From contig NZ_MWSJ01000003.1 of the NCBI RefSeq assembly GCF_002237755.1, positions 1 through 64,000 of the forward strand: DNA of 64,000 nt. The letters are read 5' to 3'. The position numbers were made by a program, and so were the translations under genes. The DNA comes from Lysinibacillus sp. KCTC 33748 (GTDB lineage Bacteria; Bacillota; Bacilli; Bacillales_A; Planococcaceae). A model generated the notes under the pieces. It saw only the letters and a program-made list of their open reading frames with translations. It had not been told where the DNA came from and ran no database searches. Position 1 is the stretch's first letter, and each line of letters begins with the position of its first letter. Below are positions 52,879-60,848 of the stretch, piece by piece.

Positions 52879-54483
52879 ATGAATGTTTATCTTTGGAATA
52901 CACCTGAAAAGCTACGTGCATTATTATGTGAAATTGTCAGTTGGGAAAGTAGGACATTAACTAAAGGTGAACATGAATTTGCCTATAAATTAAAAAATAA
53001 ATTGCAAACGCTTTCTTATTTTCAGGAAAACCCGGAATTTATTGAATTACATGATGCGGGCCTTGAACGTAATGCTGTAACTGCCTTGTATAAGCACCCA
53101 TCTGCAACCGAAACGGTTGTGCTAATTAGTCACTTTGATACGGTCCATACTGAAGAATATGGCGAGCTGGAACCATTAGCCTTTTACCCTGAAGTGCTGA
53201 CAAAAAAGCTAATGGAACCTAAATACAAAAAGGATTTACCTGAAGCGGCAAGAATTGATTTGGAATCAGGTAACTATTTATTCGGTCGTGGGACGATGGA
53301 TATGAAAATGGGGCTTGCTTTGCATATGCAGTTGATTGAAAAGGCAAGTATCGAAGAATGGCCCATCAACCTTATTTTAACGGCAGTGCCAGATGAAGAA
53401 GTGAATTCTGCTGGGATGCGTGCAGCAGTTGTAGAGCTTGTCAGACTTCGCGAACAGCACGGACTCTCTTATAAACTATTTTTAAATAGTGAGCCTTCTT
53501 TTTCACAAGGTCCGGCTGATATTAATGAATATATTTATTCAGGAACTATCGGTAAAATTATGCCTGCTGCCTTATTTTACGGAAAAGAGACACATGTGGG
53601 TGAGCCATTAAAAGGAATGACCGCAAATTTTATTGCTTCCTACATGACGCAGCATATGGAGTGGAATCCTGTTTTTCGTGAGACAGATCTCGGTGAAAGT
53701 ACGCCATTACCTGTATCCTTACAATTAAAAGATTTAAAAATGGAGTATTCTACACAAACACCATATCGTGCAGCAGCCCTTTACAATGTGTTTTTATTAA
53801 AGCGCACAGCATCGCAAGTAATGGATATTTTTGAACAAGTTGCATTGGAAGCAATGTCAGCTTGTAATGAACAATATAAGCGAATTTGTGAGCGTGAAAA
53901 GGTACAAGGTGTAGGCGAAGTAAACGTACTTCGTTATGAGGCACTTTTAGAGTATGCGATTAATAAATTAGGCGCCCAGGAAGTAGATTTAATTAAAAGT
54001 CAAGTTATTGAAAATAGCGCATGGGATGATCGAGAGAAATCTATTCGCATTGTGGATCAGCTAATGATTCGTTGCCAGGAACTATCACCAGCGACAGTGT
54101 TGTTATATGCACCACCTTACTATCCGGCAATCAATTCATCCAATGATCCTCTTGTTATTCGATCCATTGAATTGATGAAGAAGACAGCCCAAACATTTAA
54201 TATTGAAGTGGAGCAAATTCATTATTTTAATGGAATTTGTGATTTGAGCTATGTCAATTATTCGGATAACTCTAATGAATGGATAGCATTCGAACGCAAC
54301 ACACCTGTATGGGGAGAAACGTATAGTATTCCGTTTGAGGCAATGTCTGCATTACAGGGCCCTGTTTTAAATGTTGGACCGTTTGGGAAGGACGCTCACC
54401 AAAAGACGGAAAGACTACATGTGGATAGTGCATTTAAGGAAATGCCAGTGATGCTTGATTCGCTTATTAAAAGCCTGTTTTAA
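52879..54483 (+). CDS. rocB: Peptidase M20 family protein, RocB-like
   Basis: A 534-aa M20-type metallohydrolase. Metal ligands appear in ISHFDTVHT (about 84), GRGTMDMKMG (about 137) and VPDEEVNS (about 172). The long insertion and C-terminal part (YFNGICDLSYVNYSDNSNEW, GPFGKDAHQKTERLHVDSAF) match RocB, encoded with arginine catabolism genes in Bacillus. Its exact reaction is not established. RBS AAAGGAGAG. The end is marked by a terminator. Confidence 0.87.
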   Translation: MNVYLWNTPEKLRALLCEIVSWESRTLTKGEHEFAYKLKNKLQTLSYFQENPEFIELHDAGLERNAVTALYKHPSATETVVLISHFDTVHTEEYGELEPLAFYPEVLTKKLMEPKYKKDLPEAARIDLESGNYLFGRGTMDMKMGLALHMQLIEKASIEEWPINLILTAVPDEEVNSAGMRAAVVELVRLREQHGLSYKLFLNSEPSFSQGPADINEYIYSGTIGKIMPAALFYGKETHVGEPLKGMTANFIASYMTQHMEWNPVFRETDLGESTPLPVSLQLKDLKMEYSTQTPYRAAALYNVFLLKRTASQVMDIFEQVALEAMSACNEQYKRICEREKVQGVGEVNVLRYEALLEYAINKLGAQEVDLIKSQVIENSAWDDREKSIRIVDQLMIRCQELSPATVLLYAPPYYPAINSSNDPLVIRSIELMKKTAQTFNIEVEQIHYFNGICDLSYVNYSDNSNEWIAFERNTPVWGETYSIPFEAMSALQGPVLNVGPFGKDAHQKTERLHVDSAFKEMPVMLDSLIKSLF

Positions 54484-54623
54484 TTGAAGGAATAGAATGG
54501 CATCAAGGGTTGTACAATCGAAGCGTTGTTATAAAGTTATTCTGTTCGAATATATGGTGAGGAGCCGTAATATTCACTTTGAACTTTTGGGAGTTTATAA
54601 AAATTATAATCGTTCAATTTTTT

Positions 54624-54658
54624 AAAAAAAGTTGGTGTATATAAACATCAGCTTTTTT
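54624..54658 (+). terminator. Terminator of rocB
   Basis: AAAAAAGTTGGTGT / ACATCAGCTTTTTT stem (two wobble pairs) ending in a T-run, about 140 nt after the stop. Confidence 0.75.
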
Positions 54659-54838
54659 GTTGTTTCGAGATTTTATGCAGCGAAAGTGGAATGTCGGATT
54701 TAGAAGTTTTGTTTTTGACTACGAAAATCAGCCACGGTAGAGTAGTTCTTTTTTCACCAATTTTGTAAAGACTACTTGTATTTTTCGTTATTTAGACGAT
54801 AAAAATAGAACAAATTATCTTCATTCAGCAATGTTTTC

Positions 54839-54973
54839 TGTGCGAAAGCAAAGCGACAGCAACATGGTTTTAACTGTGCGAAAGCGAAGCGACAGCAACA
54901 TGGTTTTAACTGTGCGAAAGCGAAGCGACAGCAACATGGTTTTAACTGTGCGAAAGCGAAGCGACAGCAACAA
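54839..54973. repeat. 36-bp tandem repeat, four copies, upstream of diguanylate cyclase
   Basis: TGTGCGAAAGCGAAGCGACA starts at 54839, 54875, 54911 and 54947, with linker AACATGGTTTTAAC. One base per unit fewer than in the array at 1-148. The 36-bp period keeps an open frame (54831-55067) that reads VRKRSDSNMVLT repeats, an artefact of periodicity. The array is preceded by ATCTTCATTCAGCA, the end of the MITE-like element at 31645. The preceding 54659-54816 shows nothing. Confidence 0.93.
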
Positions 54974-55011
54974 AATGTTTTTGCAAGTTTGTTTTATTAG
55001 GAGCGGACATT

Positions 55012-56217
55012 ATGGAAAATCAAGAAAAGCTAGTTCTCTCTATACAGAAAGAAATGATTCAATTTAATTTAAAACGGATGCGAGCGGTAGCATGGACATT
55101 GATGTATATATCAGCCATCATTACGATTATTCATTATGGTGAGGTCTTCTTTTCGAATTCAGAAAGAGCGATGGTGTCAGCATATATAGCTATTCACACA
55201 ATAATGTTTTATATAGATTTAGCGGTGTTAGTATTTGTAAAAGAGAAGAAATTTCAGGTTACAACGCTTAATATGCGAAAATATGAATCTATCTTACTTG
55301 CTTATATCTATACGATATTGTTATTGATTACTGTAATAACTGTAATGGACGTTTATTTCTTTAAACATGCAGCTCTTTATGAGGTACTATTTTTAATGAT
55401 TTGCACTGTTTTTTCCATACCTTTTCGGAAAATTTTTCGGATTATGGTAATAACAGTACCACCGATTTTAATAAGTGCTTATCTGAGTGTTGGGGTATCA
55501 GGTGAAGGTATTAAAATACTTTTACCGATGTCCCTTATTATTCCTATAGGGCTAGTTATTCAGCGACATATTTATAAAATGCAAAGACAATTTACGAAGG
55601 AACATATTTTATTGCAAGAAGAAATGACAAAATCCAAGAAATTGTCAAAATTATTAGCTGAGAAAAATAATGAGCTATCAGAGCAAGCGCTTCGGGACAC
55701 GTTGACCAATTTACCAAATCGACGGGCTTTAAATAATAAATTGACACATATAGGGCAACAACTTAGTAAACCAGAATCTTTATCTGTCATGATGATTGAT
55801 ATTGATTTCTTTAAAAATTTTAATGATTATTACGGTCATTTACAAGGTGATGATGCATTAATAAAAGTGGCGACTCTTTTAGAGGAAATTGCAGAAAAGT
55901 ATAATGCATTTGCAGCACGTTGGGGAGGCGAAGAATTCGTAATCGTTAGCCAACATACGGCCAAGTTTTCAGAGCATGTTTGTGAGGAAATTTTAGAGGA
56001 AGTACGCAACTTAAACATTCGTCATGAGCATTCGATAGTAGCTGATATTGTAACGGTCAGCATAGGGATGTGTCATGTTAAACTTACAAATAGCGAGCAA
56101 TTGAAAACATGCTGTGAATTAGCTGATCAAGCATTATACTCAGCAAAGCAACAAGGTCGTAACAACTTTTACAGCAAAAGTGGAAATTTCGATGAAGATG
56201 TATGTTTGCCTTTGTAA
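55012..56217 (+). CDS. Membrane diguanylate cyclase (GGDEF domain)
   Basis: A 401-aa enzyme making cyclic di-GMP. The N-terminal half has about six membrane helices (residues 20-190), then a coiled coil (EEMTKSKKLSKLLAEKNNEL) and the GGDEF domain opening DTLTNLPNRRALNNKL. The active-site motif is GGEEF (about 304), an accepted variant, and DIDFFKNFNDYYGH is intact. No EAL domain. The I-site RxxD is not obvious. RBS TAGGAGCGG. The tandem repeat array lies directly upstream. Confidence 0.92.
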   Translation: MENQEKLVLSIQKEMIQFNLKRMRAVAWTLMYISAIITIIHYGEVFFSNSERAMVSAYIAIHTIMFYIDLAVLVFVKEKKFQVTTLNMRKYESILLAYIYTILLLITVITVMDVYFFKHAALYEVLFLMICTVFSIPFRKIFRIMVITVPPILISAYLSVGVSGEGIKILLPMSLIIPIGLVIQRHIYKMQRQFTKEHILLQEEMTKSKKLSKLLAEKNNELSEQALRDTLTNLPNRRALNNKLTHIGQQLSKPESLSVMMIDIDFFKNFNDYYGHLQGDDALIKVATLLEEIAEKYNAFAARWGGEEFVIVSQHTAKFSEHVCEEILEEVRNLNIRHEHSIVADIVTVSIGMCHVKLTNSEQLKTCCELADQALYSAKQQGRNNFYSKSGNFDEDVCLPL

Positions 56218-56326
56218 TGTCAGAAAAACGTTGATACAGTGCGCTTTCATGCCTTCCAAGGTTGCTTAATGTATAACGAAAGTGTTACAATATCATTTAG
56301 TCAAAAAGAGCCAAGGGGGCATTTCT

Positions 56327-56689
56327 ATGTCAATTGAGTTAAACAATGAATTCGGCCAAATTGATATTTCAACAGATGTACTTGCACAAATAGCTGGTGG
56401 CGCTGCTGTTGAATGCTACGGTATTGTTGGCATGGCATCTAAACATCAAATTCGTGATGGTCTAACTGATATTTTACGTAAAGAAAATTTTGCAAAAGGT
56501 GTTGTAATTCGAAAACAGGGCGACGATTTACATATTGATATGTACATTATTGTTAGTTACGGGACAAAAATTTCGGAAGTTGCTTATCAAGTACAATCGA
56601 AAGTGAAATATACAGTGGATAAAACATTAGGTATGAGCGTAAAATCTGTCAATATCTTTGTGCAGGGCGTTCGTGTAGCGAATGATTAA
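56327..56689 (+). CDS. yloU: Asp23/Gls24 family protein YloU
   Basis: A 120-aa protein of the alkaline-shock Asp23 family (ISTDVLAQIAGGAAVECYGI, then VKSVNIFVQGVRV). The ATG at 56327, with AAGGGGG upstream, is preferred over a start 45 nt earlier. It precedes fakA as in other Bacillota. Function in envelope stress or fatty-acid metabolism is inferred from family and neighbour. Confidence 0.93.
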   Translation: MSIELNNEFGQIDISTDVLAQIAGGAAVECYGIVGMASKHQIRDGLTDILRKENFAKGVVIRKQGDDLHIDMYIIVSYGTKISEVAYQVQSKVKYTVDKTLGMSVKSVNIFVQGVRVAND

Positions 56690-56707
56690 GAGGAGGAACT
56701 AAATCTA

Positions 56708-58357
56708 ATGCAGTCTTTAGACGGAATAAAGTTTGCAGAAATGGTGCAAATGGGTGCCCATCACCTATTCCAAAATGCAAATTATGTTGATTCATTAAAT
56801 GTATTTCCAGTACCAGATGGTGATACAGGAACGAATATGAACTTATCGATGACATCTGGAGCAAAGGAAACGGAGCAATATGTTTCAGAACATATCGGCA
56901 AAACATCCCAAGCTTTATCAAAAGGTTTACTTATGGGAGCACGCGGGAATTCTGGCGTTATTTTATCGCAGTTATTCCGTGGCTTTGGTAAATTTATTGA
57001 AAAAGAAGCGACAATTGATGCTAAGGGCTTAGCGGATGCTTTCCAAGCTGGCGTTGAAACTGCCTATAAAGCAGTAATGAAACCGGTTGAAGGTACAATT
57101 TTAACAGTTGCACGTGAAGCGGCGAAAAAAGGCGTGGAAGTGGCAGAAACTGAAACCGATATCATTGCAGTAATGGAAGCATTTACTGCTGAAGCACAGG
57201 CTTCATTAGAGCGTACACCTGATCTTTTACCTGTTTTAAAAGAAGTAGGTGTTGTAGATAGTGGCGGCCAAGGTCTATTGTTTGTGTATGAAGGATTTTT
57301 AGCATCCTTAAAAGGTGAGCCATTACCGGTGAAAAATGAAGCAACTTTAGATGATTTAATTAATGCAGAACATCATAGAGCGCAAGATTTCATGGATACT
57401 TCGGATATTGAGTTTGGGTATTGTACAGAAATCATGGTACGTTTTGAAGAAGGAAAAGAGCCGTTTAGCGAGGATCAATTCCGTAATGAATTAAACCCAC
57501 TAGGTGATTCTTTACTTGTTATTTCAGATGAAGAGATCGCAAAAGTGCATATTCATTCTGAGCAACCAGGCTCTGTTTTAGCAATGGGTCAAAAATATGG
57601 TAGTCTTATTAAAATTAAGGTCGACAATATGCGTGAACAGCATTCTGCCATTGTTGGTGAGGATCATAAAGCACCTTCTCCAGTCAAAAAAGCAGAAAAG
57701 CATCCATATGCAATTGTAACGATTGCAATGGGCGAGGGAGTTGCTGAATTACTTCGTTCAATTGGTGCTTCTTATGTTATTGAAGGCGGTCAAACAATGA
57801 ACCCTTCAACTGAAGATATTGTGAAGGCGGTACAGGAAATTGGTGCTGAAAAAGTATTAATTTTACCGAATAACAAAAATATCGTCATGGCAGCAGAACA
57901 AGCAGTAGAGCTTTTAGATATAGAAGCGGCTGTAGTTCCAACGAAAACAATCCCTCAAGGTATGGCAGCGATTTTATCGTTTAATCCAGAGGCGACAGTT
58001 GAAATGAACCAAGCAACAATGACAGAAGCTTATGCAAATGTTAAAACAGGTCAAGTAACTTATGCAGTTCGAGATACATCTATTGATGGTGTGGAAATTC
58101 ATAAGGACGATTTCATGGCTCTTGCAGAAGGTAAAATTGTATTATCTACTCCGGCATTAAAAGATGCCGCTGAGAAGGTAATTACTGATTTAGTGGATGA
58201 AGACGCAGAAATTGTAACAGTCATTTATGGTGAAGATACAACGGAAGAAAATGCTTCAGAATTAGTGAAATTTATAGAAGAGAATTATCCAGAGGTTGAA
58301 GTAGAGTTATTTAATGGTAAACAAGGATTATATCCGTATATTATTTCAGTAGAATAA
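56708..58357 (+). CDS. fakA: Fatty acid kinase catalytic subunit FakA (DAK2 domain, YloV)
   Basis: A 549-aa kinase phosphorylating FakB-bound fatty acids. The N-terminal DAK2 domain holds FPVPDGDTGTNMNLSM (metal and nucleotide site) and GARGNSGVILSQLFRGF. A middle domain (about 230-310, FGYCTEIMVRFE) and a C-terminal domain (LPNNKNIVMAAEQA) follow. RBS GAGGAGG. In the same order as in Bacillus (yloU-yloV). Confidence 0.93.
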   Translation: MQSLDGIKFAEMVQMGAHHLFQNANYVDSLNVFPVPDGDTGTNMNLSMTSGAKETEQYVSEHIGKTSQALSKGLLMGARGNSGVILSQLFRGFGKFIEKEATIDAKGLADAFQAGVETAYKAVMKPVEGTILTVAREAAKKGVEVAETETDIIAVMEAFTAEAQASLERTPDLLPVLKEVGVVDSGGQGLLFVYEGFLASLKGEPLPVKNEATLDDLINAEHHRAQDFMDTSDIEFGYCTEIMVRFEEGKEPFSEDQFRNELNPLGDSLLVISDEEIAKVHIHSEQPGSVLAMGQKYGSLIKIKVDNMREQHSAIVGEDHKAPSPVKKAEKHPYAIVTIAMGEGVAELLRSIGASYVIEGGQTMNPSTEDIVKAVQEIGAEKVLILPNNKNIVMAAEQAVELLDIEAAVVPTKTIPQGMAAILSFNPEATVEMNQATMTEAYANVKTGQVTYAVRDTSIDGVEIHKDDFMALAEGKIVLSTPALKDAAEKVITDLVDEDAEIVTVIYGEDTTEENASELVKFIEENYPEVEVELFNGKQGLYPYIISVE

Positions 58358-58385
58358 TTCGATGCTACTTTGTGAATGAGTAGAT

Positions 58386-58415
58386 AAAGCAGTGCACACA
58401 ATGTGTACTGCTTTT
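58386..58415 (+). terminator. Terminator of fakA
   Basis: AAAGCAGTGCACA / TGTGTACTGCTTT stem with a T-rich end, 28 nt after the stop. The rest of the gap holds the sdaAB control region. Confidence 0.85.
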
Positions 58416-58600
58416 GTTTATGGTACAAAGAGACTAGGGGATTATATTGGATATAAATCAGCTGGAATAAACGATTTGGTGTGCGTATCCAGAAGACAAT
58501 GCATTTGTAAATGCTAGAATATCAGCAGTTTGAAATTATTGTTTATTTGGAGTAGACAAAAGTTAATCAATATTTCCACTGTGTAAATTATAGTCGCTTA

Positions 58601-58615
58601 AATTTTCTGAAAGTT
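58601..58615 (+). promoter_or_regulatory. CodY box at the sdaAB promoter
   Basis: AATTTTCTGAAAGTT matches the CodY consensus AATTTTCWGAAAATT at 14 of 15 positions and overlaps the -35 element of the sdaAB promoter by 2 nt, a placement suited to repression of serine breakdown in amino acid-rich or starved states as sensed by CodY. Confidence 0.65.
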
Positions 58616-58642
58616 GATAAAGAAATGCTTTGCTTTTATAGT
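58614..58642 (+). promoter_or_regulatory. Promoter of sdaAB-sdaAA
   Basis: TTGATA, a 17-bp spacer and TATAGT, about 65 nt upstream of sdaAB. Confidence 0.65.
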
Positions 58643-58708
58643 AACTATCAAGCATTATATAAGTAAAAAATCAAAAATATTATATAGATAGAATAGAGGG
58701 GTGTTAGT

Positions 58709-59371
58709 ATGAAGTTTACTTCAGTATTTGATATTATTGGACCGGTGATGATTGGACCTTCTTCTTCCCATACGGCAGGTGCGGCACGAATTGGGCGTGT
58801 TGCTAGAGATTTATTTGGAAGACAACCAAAGTGGGCAAAAATACACTTATATGGTTCGTTTGCGGAAACGTATAAAGGACATGGAACAGATGTAGCTTTG
58901 ATTGGTGGTCTATTAAATTACGATACATTCGATGAACGAATAAAAACAGCTTTTGCCGATGCAGAAAAGGCGGGATTAGACTATGAGTTTATCCCAGAAA
59001 CAGCTAACATGGAACATCCGAATACGGCTCGCCTTGTAATTGGCGATGATGAAGGAGAGATGTCCGTTGTTGGTATTTCGATCGGTGGAGGTAAAATTGA
59101 AGTTAGTGAGGTTAATGGCTTCAAGCTGCGACTAACAGGTGGCATGCCAGCAATTCTTGTTGTCCATGATGATCGAGCTGGCTGTATTGCCAATGTGGCA
59201 AATTGCTTAGCGATGCATGCGGTCAATATTGGGCATATGGAAGTTTCACGTATTGAACGTGGTTTAACAGCCCTTATGGTAATAGAAGTCGATCAAAACA
59301 TCGAGGATAAAGTATTGCAACAAATTTCTTTAATACCACATATTTCGAAGGTTTCTAAAATTAATAACTAA
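58709..59371 (+). CDS. sdaAB: L-serine dehydratase, beta subunit
   Basis: A 220-aa iron-sulfur L-serine deaminase subunit. The opening FDIIGPVMIGPSSSHTAGAA is the SDH-beta signature. A C-terminal ACT domain (about 148-220, ILVVHDDRAGCIANVAN) probably binds serine or another amino acid. RBS GAGGGGTG. sdaAA follows after 14 nt. Confidence 0.95.
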   Translation: MKFTSVFDIIGPVMIGPSSSHTAGAARIGRVARDLFGRQPKWAKIHLYGSFAETYKGHGTDVALIGGLLNYDTFDERIKTAFADAEKAGLDYEFIPETANMEHPNTARLVIGDDEGEMSVVGISIGGGKIEVSEVNGFKLRLTGGMPAILVVHDDRAGCIANVANCLAMHAVNIGHMEVSRIERGLTALMVIEVDQNIEDKVLQQISLIPHISKVSKINN

Positions 59372-59385
59372 GGAGGTGTCCCAAT

Positions 59386-60297
59386 ATGGACGTATTGTTT
59401 CATAATGTTCGTGAACTAGTTGAACGAGCAGAGCAAGAAGGAAAACTAATTTCTGAAATTATGATAGAGCAAGAAATGTTAATAACTGGACGCACTAGAG
59501 AAGAAATTATACAGCAAATGGACAATAATTTGACGGTGATGGAGGAAGCTATTGAAAGAGGCTTAAATGGTGTTAAATCTGTAACGGGCTTAACAGGCGG
59601 TGACGCGGTATTGCTTCAGAATTACATTGCGCAGGGAAATTCATTGTCAGGAGATTTATTACTAGATGCGGTAAGTAAAGCGGTTGCGACAAATGAAGTT
59701 AATGCGGCTATGGGGACAATTTGTGCTACCCCAACTGCAGGCTCGGCTGGAGTTGTACCAGGGACATTGTTTGCAGTGAAGAACAAGCTAAATCCGACAC
59801 GTGAGCAAATGATTCGTTATTTATTCACATCGGGTGCTTTCGGCTTCGTAGTTGCCAATAATGCTTCGATTTCAGGTGCTGCTGGTGGCTGTCAAGCAGA
59901 GGTTGGCTCAGCTGCTGGAATGGCGGCGGCTGCAATTGTTGAGATGGCTGGTGGTACCCCGCAGCAATGTTCAGAAGCATTTGCCATTACACTCAAAAAT
60001 ATGCTAGGGCTTGTTTGTGATCCAGTAGCTGGATTAGTAGAGGTTCCTTGTGTTAAACGGAATGCTATGGGAGCGGCGAATTCACTTGTGGCAGCGGATA
60101 TGGCACTTGCGGGGGTTACAAGTCGCATCCCGTGTGATGAAGTGATTGGCGCGATGTATCGAATTGGACAATCTATGAGTCCGAATTTAAAAGAAACTGC
60201 TCGTGGAGGCCTAGCTGCAACTCCAACAGGTAAAGCTATTAGCAAAGCCATTTTTGATAATGGCAATTTAGAAAGTATTAAGTCACTTCAAAAATAA
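59386..60297 (+). CDS. sdaAA: L-serine dehydratase, alpha subunit
   Basis: A 303-aa catalytic subunit converting serine to pyruvate and ammonia. GTICATPTAGSAGVVPGTLF and the later cysteines (GGCQAEVGSAAGMAAA, LVCDPVAGLVEVPCVKRN) supply the [4Fe-4S] ligands. RBS AAGGAGGTG. The operon ends at a strong terminator. Confidence 0.95.
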   Translation: MDVLFHNVRELVERAEQEGKLISEIMIEQEMLITGRTREEIIQQMDNNLTVMEEAIERGLNGVKSVTGLTGGDAVLLQNYIAQGNSLSGDLLLDAVSKAVATNEVNAAMGTICATPTAGSAGVVPGTLFAVKNKLNPTREQMIRYLFTSGAFGFVVANNASISGAAGGCQAEVGSAAGMAAAAIVEMAGGTPQQCSEAFAITLKNMLGLVCDPVAGLVEVPCVKRNAMGAANSLVAADMALAGVTSRIPCDEVIGAMYRIGQSMSPNLKETARGGLAATPTGKAISKAIFDNGNLESIKSLQK

Positions 60298-60305
60298 AAG
60301 ATAGT

Positions 60306-60339
60306 AAACACGCTTCCTCAGGGGGAGCGTGTTTTTTTT
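60306..60339 (+). terminator. Terminator of the sda operon
   Basis: AACACGCTTCC / GGGGAGCGTGTT hairpin followed by eight T, 10 nt after the stop. Confidence 0.93.
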
Positions 60340-60444
60340 GAGGTGAAAATGAAAAGCGTAATGGTGAAATGGTACGGGTGGATATTTTGGACAAAGAGTA
60401 TAATTTCTCTTGTTGATACTCCCAATTCTAGTCTCATCACCATA

Positions 60445-60545
60445 ACGTGTGGTTGATTTCCGTTCCGACTGGAGCGGCAGCAGCACCGATGTTGGTCACG
60501 AAGGCGTTATCACAGGATGTGATACTCTTAGCTTTTGTTCCCCTT
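60445..60545. repeat. Dispersed mosaic intergenic repeat (copy E)
   Basis: TGATTTCCGTTCCGACTGGA, GATGTTGGTCACGAAGGCGT and TATCACAGGATGTGATA, with its self-complementary arms, match copies B and D. From 60546 to 60758 the gap shows an AT-rich control region but no clear promoter that I would defend. Confidence 0.82.
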
Positions 60546-60758
60546 TTAGATAAATTGAAGTTATGGGGAAATTGGATGAAAAAGTGATAATTTTTTCGAT
60601 ATAATTAACTTTCAATCAATTATTAATGAATTGAATTGCTATCTTACTTAAAATGAAAAGTTATATAATGATGTGGAGAATAATACGTGTTCAAATGTTT
60701 AAACGCTAACAACGATATAATGAAATCTTAGGGTAATCGTAAGAAAGGGGAAACTCAT

Positions 60759-60848
60759 ATGCTGAAAAATAGTATAGTGATACGAATGACTGTAGATAAA
60801 GTACTTGTGGTGAAAAATTTAGAAGGGGCTGTCGTGCAAGGTGACTGA
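60759..60848 (+). CDS. Small 29-aa ORF overlapping the start of recG
   Basis: MLKNSIVIRMTVDKVLVVKN and nine more residues, with a strong ribosome binding site (GAAAGGGG, 8 nt upstream of ATG). Its stop TGA (60846-60848) lies inside the first codons of recG, whose GTG is at 60841, so the two are probably translationally coupled. I do not recognise the peptide. It may be a real microprotein or a coupling leader. Confidence 0.5.
   Translation: MLKNSIVIRMTVDKVLVVKNLEGAVVQGD

Noticed and set aside
52776-52907. Small ORF MSFLIIGDEIEMKKEESF and following residues, overlapping the start of rocB
   Set aside because: Gene-like composition, but no ribosome binding site at either ATG, and it ends 29 nt inside rocB in another frame.
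54831-55067. ORF of 78 codons with VRKRSDSNMVLT repeats
   Set aside because: Produced by a 36-bp tandem repeat whose period is a multiple of three; the related 37-bp array breaks the frame, there is no ribosome binding site, and it overlaps the start of the diguanylate cyclase gene.
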